Shown here one piece after another: positions 52,937 to 61,661 of a DNA stretch of 64,000 nt. Source of the stretch: Methylobacterium gnaphalii (lineage in GTDB: Bacteria; Pseudomonadota; Alphaproteobacteria; Rhizobiales; Beijerinckiaceae). Each line of letters begins with the position of its first letter. Position 1 is the stretch's first letter. The notes beneath the pieces were generated by a model that was not told the origin of the DNA, made no database searches, and worked only from the letters and a program-made list of their open reading frames with translations. The translations under genes were made by a program, and so were the position numbers. The stretch is from the NCBI RefSeq assembly GCF_007992215.1, contig NZ_BJZV01000016.1, positions 52,227 through 116,226 of the forward strand. The letters run 5' to 3'.

Positions 52937-53908
52937 ATGACGCGCCGCCCGACCTCACCCTGGCTGCTTCCGGCCCTCCTTGGCTCCGCTGCCGCCCTGG
53001 GCGCATCCGCCCTCTACGCCGCCTCCATGACACGAGAGGCCGAGCGACGGACGCCACCGATCGGCGCGTTCATCACCGTGGACGGTGTGCGCTTGCATTA
53101 CGTCGAGCGCGGGCGTGGCGAGGCGCTGGTGCTCATCCACGGCAACGGCACCATGATCCAGGATTTCCTGAGCAGCAGCATCGTCGATGATCTCGCAGAG
53201 CGCTTCCGCGTGATCGTCCTCGACCGCCCCGGTTACGGATACAGCGACCGGCCTCGGGGTGTCTGGACGCCGCGCGCGCACGCGACGCTCTACCAGAAAG
53301 CTCTTCGGCAGCTCGGAGTCAGGCAGGCGGTGGTGCTGGGACATTCCTGGGGAGCACTGGTCGCCGTCGCTCTCGCGTTGCAGGCCCCGCACCTCGTGCG
53401 AAGCCTCGTGCTGGCCTCGGGCTACTACTACCCGACGCTGCGGGCCGACGCGGCCCTCGCCTCCCCCGCGGCGATCCCGATCATCGGCGATGTCCTGCGC
53501 CGCACCGTCTCGCCGATAATCGGACGCGCGCTCCTTCCGGCGATGATCAAGGGCATGTTCGCGCCGGCCGCCATTCCCGAGCGCTTCGATCGGGAGTTTC
53601 CGACCGACATGATGCTGCGCCCGCTGCAACTGCGCGCCTCCGCCGAGGATGCGGCGATGATGACGCCGGTCACGGTGGAGCTTCAGCAGCACTATCGCGA
53701 GTTGGAGCTTCCTGTTGCGATCATCGCCGGCGGCGGCGACCAGATCGCCGACGTCGGACGACAGTCGCAGCGGCTGCACGATGAATTGCCGAACAGCACG
53801 CTCATCGTGGTTCCCGGCCTGGGGCACATGATCCATCATCTCGCGCCCGAACGGGTCGTCGAGGCTGTGGAGCTGGCCTCGAAGCAATCACGGGCCGCGG
53901 CCGCATGA
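52937..53908 (+). CDS. Alpha/beta-fold hydrolase, membrane-anchored
   Basis: A 323-residue alpha/beta hydrolase. An N-terminal hydrophobic anchor (SPWLLPALLGSAAALGASAL) precedes the catalytic domain: ALVLIHGNGTMIQDF (oxyanion), nucleophile Ser in VVLGHSWGALVAVALAL, acid Asp in AIIAGGGDQIADVG, and His in PGLGHMIHHLAPE. Substrate unknown (esterase, haloperoxidase-like or haloalkane-type). ATG 52937 chosen by domain position. The stop overlaps the next frame by ATGA. Confidence 0.85.
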   Translation: MTRRPTSPWLLPALLGSAAALGASALYAASMTREAERRTPPIGAFITVDGVRLHYVERGRGEALVLIHGNGTMIQDFLSSSIVDDLAERFRVIVLDRPGYGYSDRPRGVWTPRAHATLYQKALRQLGVRQAVVLGHSWGALVAVALALQAPHLVRSLVLASGYYYPTLRADAALASPAAIPIIGDVLRRTVSPIIGRALLPAMIKGMFAPAAIPERFDREFPTDMMLRPLQLRASAEDAAMMTPVTVELQQHYRELELPVAIIAGGGDQIADVGRQSQRLHDELPNSTLIVVPGLGHMIHHLAPERVVEAVELASKQSRAAAA

Positions 53909-53919
53909 AGGAGGCGGCG

Positions 53920-54594
53920 ATGCGCGTCGAGACCTGCTTCCTGTTCGATCTGGATGGCACGCTGGTCGACAGCGTGTACCAACACGTTCTCGCCTGGAGC
54001 CAGGCGCTGGACGAGGAGGGAATCGCCCTGTCTGTCTGGCGGATCCACCGCAAGATCGGCATGAGCGGCGGCCTCTTCACGAACCAGCTCCTGCGGGAAA
54101 CGGGTCAGGACATCAGCGAGGACCGCATCGCGCGCCTCGGCCGCCTCCACGCCGAGGCGTACGGACGGTTGTCGGCGCAGGTCCGTCCGCTGCCCGGGGC
54201 AAGCGCCCTTCTGGCTAACCTCACCGAGGCCGGTATCCCATGGGCCATCGCCACCAGTGGGCGAATGGAGACGGCTCGCGTGAACCTGCGCGCCCTCGAC
54301 GTCGATCCCGAGCGCGTGCCGGTGGTGACGCGCGACATGGTCAAGTATGCCAAGCCCGATCCCGATCTCTTCCTGGCCGCCGCCGAGAAGCTGGGCAAGG
54401 GCATCGAGACGGCCGTGATCGTGGGCGACTCGATCTGGGACATGCTAGCGGCGCGGCGCTGTCGTGGCCTTGGGGTCGGCTTGCTGTCGGGTGGCTACGG
54501 CGCCGACGAACTGGAGCGGGCTGGGGCTGTGCGGGTCTACGAGGACCCGGCCGATCTGCTCACGCATCTCGACGAGGTGGGAGGACGACGCTGA
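53920..54594 (+). CDS. HAD-family phosphatase (beta-phosphoglucomutase/phosphoglycolate type)
   Basis: A 224-residue HAD subfamily IA hydrolase. Motif I FDLDGTLVDSVYQH, motif II ATSGR, motif III Lys in VKYAKPDPDLF, motif IV VIVGDSIWDMLAA. Capped by a helical C1 cap. AAGGAGG at 53909-53915 directs ATG 53920; the in-frame ATG at 53905 overlaps the upstream stop (ATGA) and is an alternative, but the box suits 53920. Substrate unknown. Confidence 0.87.
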   Translation: MRVETCFLFDLDGTLVDSVYQHVLAWSQALDEEGIALSVWRIHRKIGMSGGLFTNQLLRETGQDISEDRIARLGRLHAEAYGRLSAQVRPLPGASALLANLTEAGIPWAIATSGRMETARVNLRALDVDPERVPVVTRDMVKYAKPDPDLFLAAAEKLGKGIETAVIVGDSIWDMLAARRCRGLGVGLLSGGYGADELERAGAVRVYEDPADLLTHLDEVGGRR

Positions 54595-54602
54595 TTTCAA
54601 GG

Positions 54603-55691
54603 ATGCGGGTCGTGACACAACCGGTTCAGGAAACCGAGCCGATGGATCGCGCGCACAGCACCGGGCCCGACGGCGTGAGCGCCGCCGCCCTCGCGCGGGA
54701 CCTGGCTCGCCACTGCGTGGCCTATCGCGAGCCCGTCCCAAGGCTTGCCGGTCGGCAGTTGGCCAATACCGTGCTGCCCTATCTCGCCCTCTGCGCGCTC
54801 ATGCTCTGGGCAGCGGCTAACGGCTACGGGCCTCTCGCCCTGGTTCTCGCCGTGCCGGCAGGCGGCCTTCTGGTTAGGCTCTTCATCATCCAGCACGATT
54901 GCGGGCACGGCTCTTTCCTGCCCTCCCGCACGGCAAACGACCGGCTCGGCCGCGCCCTGAGTCTGCTCACGGTGACGCCCTACGACAGCTGGAAGCGGGC
55001 GCACGCCCTGCACCATGCCTCCACGGGTGATTTGAGCCGCCGAGGAACGGGCGACGTCCTCACCCTGACCGTGCGCGAGTACCTTGCCAGGCCGCGCTTG
55101 AGCCGGCTGCGCTATCGCCTGTATCGCAACCCACTCGTCCTGATCGTGCTGGGGTCTCCGCTCAACTTCCTCGTCCTGCAGCGGTTTCCCTCCGGGATGG
55201 GCTTGCCGTGGCGGGCGGCGTGGCGGGACGTGCTGTCGCTTGATATCGGCCTCGTCGCCCTCGTGACGGGACTCGCCGTCCTGGCCGGCGGGATCGGGCC
55301 GGTGCTCTGGGTCCTGCTTCCGGTCGTCTGTGTCGCGGCCTGGATCGGGGGCTGGCTGTTCTACGTCCAGCATCAGTACGAGGAGACGGTCTGGGAGAGC
55401 GCCGAGACTTGGGACTTCCACCGCGCCGCGCTCGGCGGCAGCTCGTACTATGTTCTTCCTTCGGTGCTGCAATGGTTCACCGGCAATGTCGGCCTGCACC
55501 ACGTCCACCACCTGAACAGTCGCATCCCGAACTACCGGCTTCAAGAGTGCCTGGACGGCCACGAGACGCTCGGACGGGTAGGCCGATTGACGCTGCGCGA
55601 CAGCTTGGATTGCCTCGGGCTGGCCTTGTGGGACGAGAAGACACGCAGGCTAGTCGGCTTCTCGCACCTGCGGACGCTCCCGGCATTCTGA
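54603..55691 (+). CDS. Fatty acid desaturase (membrane, omega/delta-12-like)
   Basis: A 362-residue membrane desaturase with the three histidine boxes of the diiron site: HDCGHGSF, HALHHAST and HHVHHLN. Hydrophobic pairs flank them (LALVLAVPAGGLLVRLFIIQ; VTGLAVLAGGIGPVLWVLLP). It introduces a double bond into membrane acyl chains. Start uncertain: ATG 54603 or 54642 (MDRAHSTGPDG) both in frame. It is part of a gene series with hydrolase and phosphatase. Confidence 0.9.
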   Translation: MRVVTQPVQETEPMDRAHSTGPDGVSAAALARDLARHCVAYREPVPRLAGRQLANTVLPYLALCALMLWAAANGYGPLALVLAVPAGGLLVRLFIIQHDCGHGSFLPSRTANDRLGRALSLLTVTPYDSWKRAHALHHASTGDLSRRGTGDVLTLTVREYLARPRLSRLRYRLYRNPLVLIVLGSPLNFLVLQRFPSGMGLPWRAAWRDVLSLDIGLVALVTGLAVLAGGIGPVLWVLLPVVCVAAWIGGWLFYVQHQYEETVWESAETWDFHRAALGGSSYYVLPSVLQWFTGNVGLHHVHHLNSRIPNYRLQECLDGHETLGRVGRLTLRDSLDCLGLALWDEKTRRLVGFSHLRTLPAF

Positions 55692-55749
55692 GAAGGGCGG
55701 CGAAACACCCAATCCTTGCTTCGCAACGCCAGCGTCTCGCCCAGCAGCC

Positions 55750-55902
55750 ACGCACATTCGCCTCGATGATGGTGTTGCCGAGCGCATCGATGCGCTGCTG
55801 GAGCCGAAACAGTCTCGCGCCGATTTTATCCGCAAAGCCGTCCGGGAAGCGGTGGAGCGAGAGGAGGCCGAGCGCCAGAAGGTCTCTTCTCAGGGCGGTT
55901 AG
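55750..55902 (+). pseudogene. Ribbon-helix-helix (CopG-type) antitoxin-like remnant
   Basis: This frame reads HIRLDDGVAERIDALLEPKQ then SRADFIRKAVREAVEREEAE and RQKVSSQGG, a full-length ribbon-helix-helix DNA-binding protein (about 50 residues). The expected start position is ACG (55750-55752) and there is no ATG, GTG or TTG in a usable position. Most likely a start-codon mutation silenced it; no adjacent toxin is recognised. Confidence 0.6.
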
Positions 55903-56147
55903 TCGCGCAGTCGGCGTCGCGAGATATCGGGCCGCCCCTGAAGAACAGCTCAGAGCAAGGCTGATTTGCCGCTCGGCAGATCGTCGGCAGCGAGTTCTCG
56001 ATGGCCGCAAAGCTTGTCACGTTGGTCCTAGCATCGAGCCTTGCCTGTAGACGTTCGCCTAACGCAATCTGGGAGCCCGGCTGCCGGAGCGGAAAGCGGC
56101 GCCTCGAACCCTGATCCGGGACCATTGCACTTCAGATTAGGCCAGCC

Positions 56148-56846
56148 ATGCTGAGCCGCGAGGGCGAAGCTCGCACCCAAGAGGTTGATGAGCGTCTGGC
56201 CTGGACCCTGGCCGCCATCGCAGGAGCCCTCAACGCGGCGGGCTTCTACGCCTTCGGCTTCTACTCATCGAACATGACCGGCAACGTTTCGGCGCTGGCG
56301 GACCACCTCGGGCTGGGCGACGTGCTGATGGCAGCCCAAGTTCTTGCCCTCGTAGCGGCCTTCGTGACAGGCGCGATGGCAGCCACCCTCCTCATCGACA
56401 CGGGCCGCCAGCGGCGCCTCCGCGGGGTCTATGCCTACAGCATCCTGACGGAGGCAGTCCTGCTAGGCGCTCTCGGGTGCGCCGAGCCATGGCTTCCGGC
56501 GGTAGCCCGCGGGCCGGTCCTGGCGCTTTCTCTGAGCTTCTTGCTGGGCCTCCAGAACGCCACGGTCACTCAGATTACCAACGCACGGGTCCGCACCACA
56601 CACGTGACAGGGATGGTAACGGATATCGGGATCGGCTTGGCGAGCCTCCTTGGCGAACGCCCCGGGCTCGACCGGAGCAAGCTGCGGCTGCACAGCATTA
56701 CCGTCGCGGCTTTCCTGTCTGGAGGCATCCTTGGCGTCTTGGCGTACCGCGCAATGGGCATGCAGCTGCTCTTCCCTGTTGCTGTGCTGCTGGCATTGCT
56801 CGCGCTACCGGGGATGAGGTCGGCGCGGCGGCTGGGAACGGCGTAG
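56148..56846 (+). CDS. DUF1275 (YoaK-like) membrane protein
   Basis: A 232-residue six-helix membrane protein of the DUF1275/YoaK family. Signatures: GALNAAGFYAFGFYSSNMTG (family NxxG and S-N-x-T-G), QNATVTQITNARVRTTHVTG and VTDIGIGLASLLGERP. Function unknown; a presumed transporter or channel. Transcribed alone. Confidence 0.9.
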   Translation: MLSREGEARTQEVDERLAWTLAAIAGALNAAGFYAFGFYSSNMTGNVSALADHLGLGDVLMAAQVLALVAAFVTGAMAATLLIDTGRQRRLRGVYAYSILTEAVLLGALGCAEPWLPAVARGPVLALSLSFLLGLQNATVTQITNARVRTTHVTGMVTDIGIGLASLLGERPGLDRSKLRLHSITVAAFLSGGILGVLAYRAMGMQLLFPVAVLLALLALPGMRSARRLGTA

Positions 56847-56955
56847 CACTCGGTGTTCTGAGGCACTGAAACTTGCGCCGCTGCCAGCAGTTGAGTCTTG
56901 GCGAACTCCGCTCCCAAGATTGGCCGAGCGTTTCGCCTGCGGGGGGATGACACCC

Positions 56956-57141
56956 ATGCCCAAGATCAGCATACGCGAGGATAGGCCGGGGACCCGGGGG
57001 GTCTACAGCGGCTCAACGATCCTCATAGGCGGCCTCGCAGAAGACGACGCTCAGAACTTCGCCGCCTTCGTTCGCGCATCAGACCGCTTGCGGGCTAATA
57101 GAGCGCGGAGCATTGAGGCGAGAGGCCAGCGGGGCTTGTAG
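56956..57141 (+). CDS. Small hypothetical protein
   Basis: A 61-residue protein: PKISIREDRPGTRGVYSGST, ILIGGLAEDDAQNFAAFVRA, then a basic tail SDRLRANRARSIEARGQRG. The compact strand-turn-helix design is plausible but no family is recognised and the ribosome-binding site is weak. Confidence 0.45.
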   Translation: MPKISIREDRPGTRGVYSGSTILIGGLAEDDAQNFAAFVRASDRLRANRARSIEARGQRGL

Positions 57142-57332
57142 AAAGCTGTGACTGCCTAGCCAGCACTGCCCGCTCCAGTCCAAAGCCGGGGGCGCTGTTC
57201 GTTTTCAGACCAAGCGCATCGGCTACCTTTCTAGATAGGGCTCGCGGCCTATTGTTCTTTTGCTGACTGCGCCAAGCATATCCGCTCAGTGCGGTGTCGG
57301 CATCTCTAGGCGTAACGAAGGGTGCCCGGCCC

Positions 57333-57536
57333 ATGACAACACGGCTCAGCAATACGTCGCCAACACGGTATCGCCTGACAGCTTTGACCTCGGATGGGCA
57401 CGTACTCGACACGATCAAGCTCAACGCATCCGACGATGCCGCTGCCCTGTCCCTCGCTCGGGTCCTGGCGGAGAAGCACGCGGTCGAGCTTTGGGACGGC
57501 CTGAGGTTCATCCAGCACATCAAGCCGACCGGCTGA
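57333..57536 (+). CDS. Small conserved hypothetical protein
   Basis: A 67-residue protein with the layout YRLTALTSDGHVLDTIKLNA-S-DDAAALSLARVLAEKHAVEL-W-DGLRFIQHIK, a strand, helix, strand pattern with 'V-E-L-W-x-G'. This is a recurrent small protein type in Methylobacterium and relatives (recollection). Function unknown. Confidence 0.6.
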   Translation: MTTRLSNTSPTRYRLTALTSDGHVLDTIKLNASDDAAALSLARVLAEKHAVELWDGLRFIQHIKPTG

Positions 57537-57620
57537 GCCCATTCTGGGAATGATGGGGGCGACCTTCGCGCCAGCAACCCAGACCTTCCTGGGCCTGCTT
57601 CTCGCGGCTAGCTTCCGAGG

Positions 57621-57872
57621 ATGACAGACCCCGCCAAAGTCCTGATCATCATCGGCACGCCATACGGTCTCCGCCACTTGGCTAGCTCATCCGAGCGCAA
57701 AGCGGCATGGCCCGCGGAGGCGGTCCTCAAGAGTCTGGGCAGGGACGTGAGGTCTGCGAGCCTATGGGTCCTGTGTGAGGACCCCGGGGTTGCTCAGCGC
57801 CTCACCAGCTACCTCCAGAGCGTCAAGGCCGAGGTGGTGGCGGAGGCTGAGGCAGGGGTTAGGCTGGGCTAG
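57621..57872 (+). CDS. Small protein of an unnamed family (paralogue of 18106-18375)
   Basis: An 83-residue protein: KVLIIIGTPYGLRHLASSSE, AVLKSLGRDVRSASLWVLCE, RLTSYLQSVKAEVVAEAEAG. It aligns with the product of 18106-18375 throughout; shared positions include A/G-T-P, W-V-x-C-E-D, L-T-S-Y-L and V-K-A-E-V. Function unknown. Confidence 0.65.
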   Translation: MTDPAKVLIIIGTPYGLRHLASSSERKAAWPAEAVLKSLGRDVRSASLWVLCEDPGVAQRLTSYLQSVKAEVVAEAEAGVRLG

Positions 57873-57960
57873 GGCTGAGACCCGTAGGCAACTGGAACGG
57901 CCGGAGGCGCCAGTCCGTTTCTAGCGTCAGTGAGCATGAAGCTCAGCACTGGAGATAGAC

Positions 57961-58155
57961 ATGGCGAATGAGAACGAAGGGCCGGACCCGGATCGCACAG
58001 AGGGCTCGGCCAAGCGTGTGGTCGGCAAGGTCAAGGAAGGCATCGGCAACCTAGTCGGCGACGAGAAGACGAAGCACGAGGGCAAGTCTGAGCAGGTCGA
58101 AGGCAAGGTGCAGAACACCATCGGCAGCATCAAGGATACCCTCAAGGGCAAGTAA
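57961..58155 (+). CDS. CsbD-family general stress protein
   Basis: A 64-residue CsbD protein: DRTEGSAKRVVGKVKEGIGN, LVGDEKTKHEGKSEQVEGKV and QNTIGSIKDTLKGK. Small, charged, typical of the family; a stress-induced protein of unknown mechanism. A palindromic terminator follows. Confidence 0.93.
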   Translation: MANENEGPDPDRTEGSAKRVVGKVKEGIGNLVGDEKTKHEGKSEQVEGKVQNTIGSIKDTLKGK

Positions 58156-58189
58156 CTTGCGCGGCGGTCCAAATACCGCACAACGAAAA

Positions 58190-58218
58190 CCCCCCGGTTG
58201 CGCAAGGCAATCGAGGGG
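58190..58218. terminator. Terminator hairpin between convergent genes
   Basis: CCCCCCGGTTGC (58190-58201) pairs with GCAATCGAGGGG (58207-58218) around a five-base loop; one C-A mismatch and one G-T pair. It lies between the stops of the convergent CsbD gene (58155) and the Gly-rich gene (58257). Confidence 0.65.
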
Positions 58219-58256
58219 TCCGCAATGATTGTTACTCTCGGGTTAGGCTGGCTGCC

Positions 58257-58646
58257 TCAGTAGCCGTAACCGTAGTAGCTGCCGCAGTAGGGCGAACCGT
58301 AGGCCCCATAGCCATACCCATAGCCGTAGCCGCAGCTGTCGCCGTAATAGCCGGCGAGACCGTAGCCGACGCCCAGACCCAGCCCGACGCCAGCCAGACC
58401 GTATCCCAGACCACGGCCGTAGTAGCCGCGACCGCGACCATAGCCGCCAGCAAACCCGCGACCGGCGAAACCTCTACCGGCAAAGCCCGCGCCGCCGAAG
58501 CCGCGACCTCCGCCGAAGCCGCCCCCGTGAAAGCCGCCACCACCATGGAAGCCGCCGCCACCACCGAAGCCACGAGCATCAGCCGAGGCAGGGAGGAATG
58601 CGAGGGCGCCGACAAGTGCCGTTGCGGCAACTGCAAATTTCTTCAT
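58257..58646 (-). CDS. Secreted glycine/tyrosine-rich protein
   Basis: A 129-residue exported protein. The signal peptide is KKFAVAATALVGALAFLPAS-ADA. The mature part is nearly all Gly, Phe, Tyr, His and Arg in short repeats (GFHGGGGFHGGGFGGGRGFG; AGYGRGRGYYGRG; GYGYGYGYGAYGSPYCGSYY). Two cysteines remain near the end. Such low-complexity secreted proteins bind surfaces or metals; no function is known. Confidence 0.8.
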   Translation of the reverse strand: MKKFAVAATALVGALAFLPASADARGFGGGGGFHGGGGFHGGGFGGGRGFGGAGFAGRGFAGRGFAGGYGRGRGYYGRGLGYGLAGVGLGLGVGYGLAGYYGDSCGYGYGYGYGAYGSPYCGSYYGYGY

Positions 58647-58839
58647 GTCATGAACCTTCTGGCCAAAACCGGCCGCTGTCTGAGATGAAGGTTCAACTGA
58701 AGCGCATGGGCTTTGTTCACCCGACTAAGTGCGCAAATGCACATGGTTACGTAACGTATTGTTGCTGATAGCTTGATGTCTGAATTCGTACCGTCAAACT
58801 GATCTTTAGGGCACCTTTGGGTTTAGGGCCCGATGCACG

Positions 58840-58863
58840 CTGGAGTGGGCCCCTGCCGGTGGA
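58840..58863 (+). repeat. IS3 left terminal inverted repeat
   Basis: The 24 bases starting CTGGAGTGGGCCCCTGCC are the reverse complement of 60071-60094, marking the left end of the insertion sequence. Confidence 0.92.
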
Positions 58864-58917
58864 CGGTTTGAGGAAGGCTGATTGACCGGTCTGCCGGGTC
58901 TTCGGAGGATGAAGACC

Positions 58918-59268
58918 ATGGCACGGCACCGTTCCCACAGCGTGGCGTTCAAGCGTCAGGTGGCGCAAGAGTATCTGTCGGGCGAGACGCTGCACGGTCT
59001 GGCCAAGCGCCACGATCTCTCGCGCAATCTCGTGCGCGTCTGGGTGCAGAAGTACGAGATCGGCGTGCTCGACGAGGATGCCGCGGTCGCCGACACGATC
59101 CAGGCCTACGAGGCGCGTATCGCAGCCCTCGAACGGCTCGTCGGCCGGCAGGCGCTTGAGCTTGAGTTTTTAAAGGGGGCGTTGCGCAACGGACCCCTGC
59201 CGAGAAGCAGGCCTACGTCCGTGATCACTGGCCCTGTGGCCTCAGCCTCGCCGCGGGATGCCGGCTGA
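58918..59268 (+). CDS. IS3-type transposase OrfA
   Basis: A 116-residue DNA-binding Orf[41 protein letters not shown] (HTH) and [20 protein letters not shown], the leucine zipper preceding the frameshift site. GGAGG lies 9 bases before ATG 58918 (an ATG at 58909 is closer). Ribosomes shifting -1 at T TTA AAG (59169-59175) make OrfAB; without the shift translation ends at 59268. Confidence 0.9.
   Translation: MARHRSHSVAFKRQVAQEYLSGETLHGLAKRHDLSRNLVRVWVQKYEIGVLDEDAAVADTIQAYEARIAALERLVGRQALELEFLKGALRNGPLPRSRPTSVITGPVASASPRDAG
59169..59175 (+). promoter_or_regulatory. Programmed -1 frameshift site (T TTA AAG)
   Basis: In the OrfA frame codons read TTT TTA AAG GGG; after slipping back one base they become TTT AAA GGG GGC, continuing [20 protein letters not shown] and then [10 protein letters not shown] of OrfB. 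The heptamer matches X XXY YYZ. Confidence 0.75.
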
Positions 59269-60065
59269 TGGGTCTGGCGCGCTCCACCTTCTACGATGCC
59301 CCGGCCCGGGCCGTGGACGACACCGCCCTCGCCGAGGCCATGGTCGCGATCTGCGACGCGTTCGAGGCCTATGGCTGGCGCCGCGTTCAGGCGGCTTTGC
59401 GCCACCAGGGCTTTGTGGTGAACCACAAGAAGGTCCGCCGCCTCATGCGCGCGCACGACCTGCAGCCGCGCGTCCGACGCCGCTACGTCGCCACCACCGA
59501 CAGCGATCACGGCGGCCCGATCTTCCCCAACCTTGCCAAGGACATCGTGCCGGACGGCCCGAACCAGCTCTGGGTGGCGGACCTGACCTACGTCGCGGTG
59601 ACGGGCGGCTTCGTCTACGTCGCGATCATCCTGGATGCCTGGTCGCGCCGCGTGGTGGGCTACGCGCTCGGCCGCTCGATCGACGCCCGCCTGACCGTCG
59701 CGGCTCTGCGCGCGGCGATCGCGCAGCGTCGGCCGCCGTCGGGGCTGATCCACCACACGGATCGTGGCAGCCAGTACGCGGCCGAGGCGTACCGTGCGGT
59801 GCTGGCCGAGCATGGCTTCGCCGGCTCGATGGGCCGGCGAGGCAATCCCTACAACAACGCCAAAGCCGAGAGCTTCATGAAGACGCTCAAGGTCGAGGCC
59901 GTGTACCCAATGGCGTTCGAGAGCTTCGCCGAGGTCGCAGCCGAGTGGCCGCGCTTCATCGAGGAAGTCTACAACACACGCCGACTGCATTCGGCACTCG
60001 GTTATCTCAGCCCCGCTCAATCCGAGGAGCACCACGCCCGGCAGACGGTCAAATCCGCCGCCTGA
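59268..60065 (+). CDS. IS3-type transposase OrfB (DDE domain)
   Basis: A 265-residue integrase-type (rve) protein: helper HTH-like region [20 protein letters not shown], catalytic Asp in [17 protein letters not shown], Asp in [16 protein letters not shown] and Glu in [20 protein letters not shown]. Its ATG overlaps the OrfA stop (TGATG), but the active form is probably the OrfAB fusion by frameshift. It ends 6 bp before the right inverted repeat. Confidence 0.93.
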   Translation: MGLARSTFYDAPARAVDDTALAEAMVAICDAFEAYGWRRVQAALRHQGFVVNHKKVRRLMRAHDLQPRVRRRYVATTDSDHGGPIFPNLAKDIVPDGPNQLWVADLTYVAVTGGFVYVAIILDAWSRRVVGYALGRSIDARLTVAALRAAIAQRRPPSGLIHHTDRGSQYAAEAYRAVLAEHGFAGSMGRRGNPYNNAKAESFMKTLKVEAVYPMAFESFAEVAAEWPRFIEEVYNTRRLHSALGYLSPAQSEEHHARQTVKSAA

Positions 60066-60070
60066 GCCTA

Positions 60071-60094
60071 TCCACCGGCAGGGGCCCACTCCAG
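60071..60094 (-). repeat. IS3 right terminal inverted repeat
   Basis: The 24 bases here, read on the minus strand, begin CTGGAGTGGGCCCCTGCC and match the left terminus exactly. Integrase codons resume immediately to the right. Confidence 0.92.
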
Positions 60095-61419
60095 TGCAAG
60101 ACCACCTCTCGCGCCTCATTGCTCTTCACGGTGCCGGCCTCGGGCGTGATATTGATGAGCCAGTGGTCCCCCTCGCGGCGGAGGTCCTGCTTGCAGAGCT
60201 GCGCCAGCTCGCCGACCCGGGCACCTGTGTAGCACTGGAGCCAGGGGGCTCAGCGCTTGGCCGCGGTGGTCTGAGGTCGCTCGGTGCCTCCCTGATAGGC
60301 CGAAGCCGCCTCAAGGATCGCCCTCGCCTCTTCGTCAGTAAAACCCTTGGAGCGCAGCTTCTTGGGCTTCCCGAGCTTGAGGGTCACCTCCTTGACCGGG
60401 TTGCTCGCCATCCTCTGGTTCGCCACCGCCCATGCGAAGATCGTCCGCAGACCCGCGATGTCGTTCTCTTTGACCGTCTTGGCGGAGATCGGCTTGCCCG
60501 AGCGGGGATTGATGGTGGCGAGGCGGTGGTCCTTGAAGGCGATGACGTTGGCCGCCGTCACCCGAGCCGCATCGTCGTGCTTCAGGAAGGCCACGAAGTT
60601 GGCCATCGTGTTCCAGTAGCTTTCGTGGGTGCTCGGCTTGAGGCCAGCGGCTTTGCGCTCCGCCCACCATGCCGCCACCAAGCCGGTTAGGGAGGTCTTG
60701 GTGCTGGCAGACAGCCGCGAAGCAGGCTCCGGGGACTTAGGCTGCGTCCACTCGGGATGGCGGTTGTCAGTTGGGTGAGCGGTGTAGTCGCCCTCGGCTT
60801 GGCGTTGGCGGCGCCTGAAGGCGTCTCGAAGCGAGCGGGCGAATGCGTCGAGCAGCATGGCGCGGCTGTCGGCGTCCACGCGGTCGATACCTTTGCGCAA
60901 GAGCAGCGGATCGATGAGCGGGCCTAGGGTCGGCTCGATGTCTGCTGCCTCGCCTGCCTCGATGTCAGCGCAGAGTTTGTTGGCCGCCGCTTCGAAGCCC
61001 GCCCTCTCCTCTTCTGGTGTGCAGCGATCTGGTACCCAGCCTGCGGGTGTGTGCGTAATGGCGATGGTCCTATCGGCGCTCGCATCCGCCCAGGCGCGGT
61101 ACAGGTCGCCAGCCAGCGCGGTTGCCTGTTGATGAGTGAGAACGATGGGGCCGCTTGCGCGAAGAGCACGCCAAACGTCCTGAAGGTATGACCCGGCTTT
61201 GGATTGCCGAGCCCGGGCCTCAGCTGGGTCGCGGGTCTTCAGGGATATCCGCACGTCAACAGCTCGCTCACTGATGACGAAGGTGGCGGTCTCGTCGCCG
61301 ATAGGCACCGCAAGGCGGCGGCCTCGGGCTTTTTCGAGCACGTCCGTGGGAATGCGCTGAACGAGCTGGTGGACGGATGAGCCGGAACGCTTCATCGGCC
61401 GTGGCATCGTGAGAGGCAT
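60095..61419 (-). pseudogene. Tyrosine-type site-specific integrase, disrupted
   Basis: From ATG 61417-61419 a frame of 389 codons encodes a phage-type integrase (N-terminal DUF6538-like, VHQLVQRIPTDVLEKARGRR; core-binding domain LTGLVAAWWAERKAAGLKPS, YWNTMANFVAFLKHDD). It stops at TGA 60250-60252 where homologues have Trp; readthrough gives APWLQCYTGARVGELAQLCK (catalytic Arg region) and REGDHWLINITPEAGTVKSN, then the IS3 right end cuts it. The distal catalytic Tyr part is not found left of the IS. Two independent disabling events. It lies beside tRNA-Phe. Confidence 0.88.
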
Positions 61420-61504
61420 GTTGAGCGCTGGTGTTGAACAGCCGGCGCCGGAAAGTCTCTTCTAAATCAGATGCCTAAGAGCAATCAATCGCTTAGCGAA
61501 AAGA

Positions 61505-61580
61505 TGGTGCCCAGGGACGGAATCGAACCGCCGACACTGCGATTTTCAGTCGCATGCTCTACCAACTGAGCTACCTGGGC
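61505..61580 (-). tRNA. tRNA-Phe (anticodon GAA)
   Basis: The minus strand starts GCCCAGGTAGCTCAGTTGGT, has the anticodon arm GCGACTGAAAATCGC, T-arm GGCGGTTCGATTCCGTC and acceptor strand CCTGGGCA. CCA is encoded at 61505-61507. All stems pair. The 3' end faces the disrupted integrase, the usual attachment arrangement. Confidence 0.96.
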
Positions 61581-61661
61581 AAGCGGCGGAGTGCTGGGCG
61601 CCCCGCGGCTGGAGCGGCGGTATAGTCAAGCGCTCGGGCGGTGTCTAGCGCCCTTGAACGC

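Larger units (their letters stand above)
58840..60094 (+). mobile_element. IS3-family insertion sequence
   Basis: A 1255-bp element with 24-bp perfect terminal inverted repeats (58840-58863 and 60071-60094), two overlapping genes and the DDE transposase typical of the IS3 family. A T TTA AAG heptamer at 59169-59175 indicates -1 frameshifting between orfA and orfB. It is inserted inside the integrase pseudogene on its right side. I see no matching direct repeat at the flanks (left ...gatgcacg, right tgcaagacc). Confidence 0.93.

Noticed and set aside
58801..60120. Target-site duplication around the IS3 element
   Set aside because: Bases next to the two inverted repeats (left cacg, right tgca) are not a direct repeat, so no duplication is claimed.
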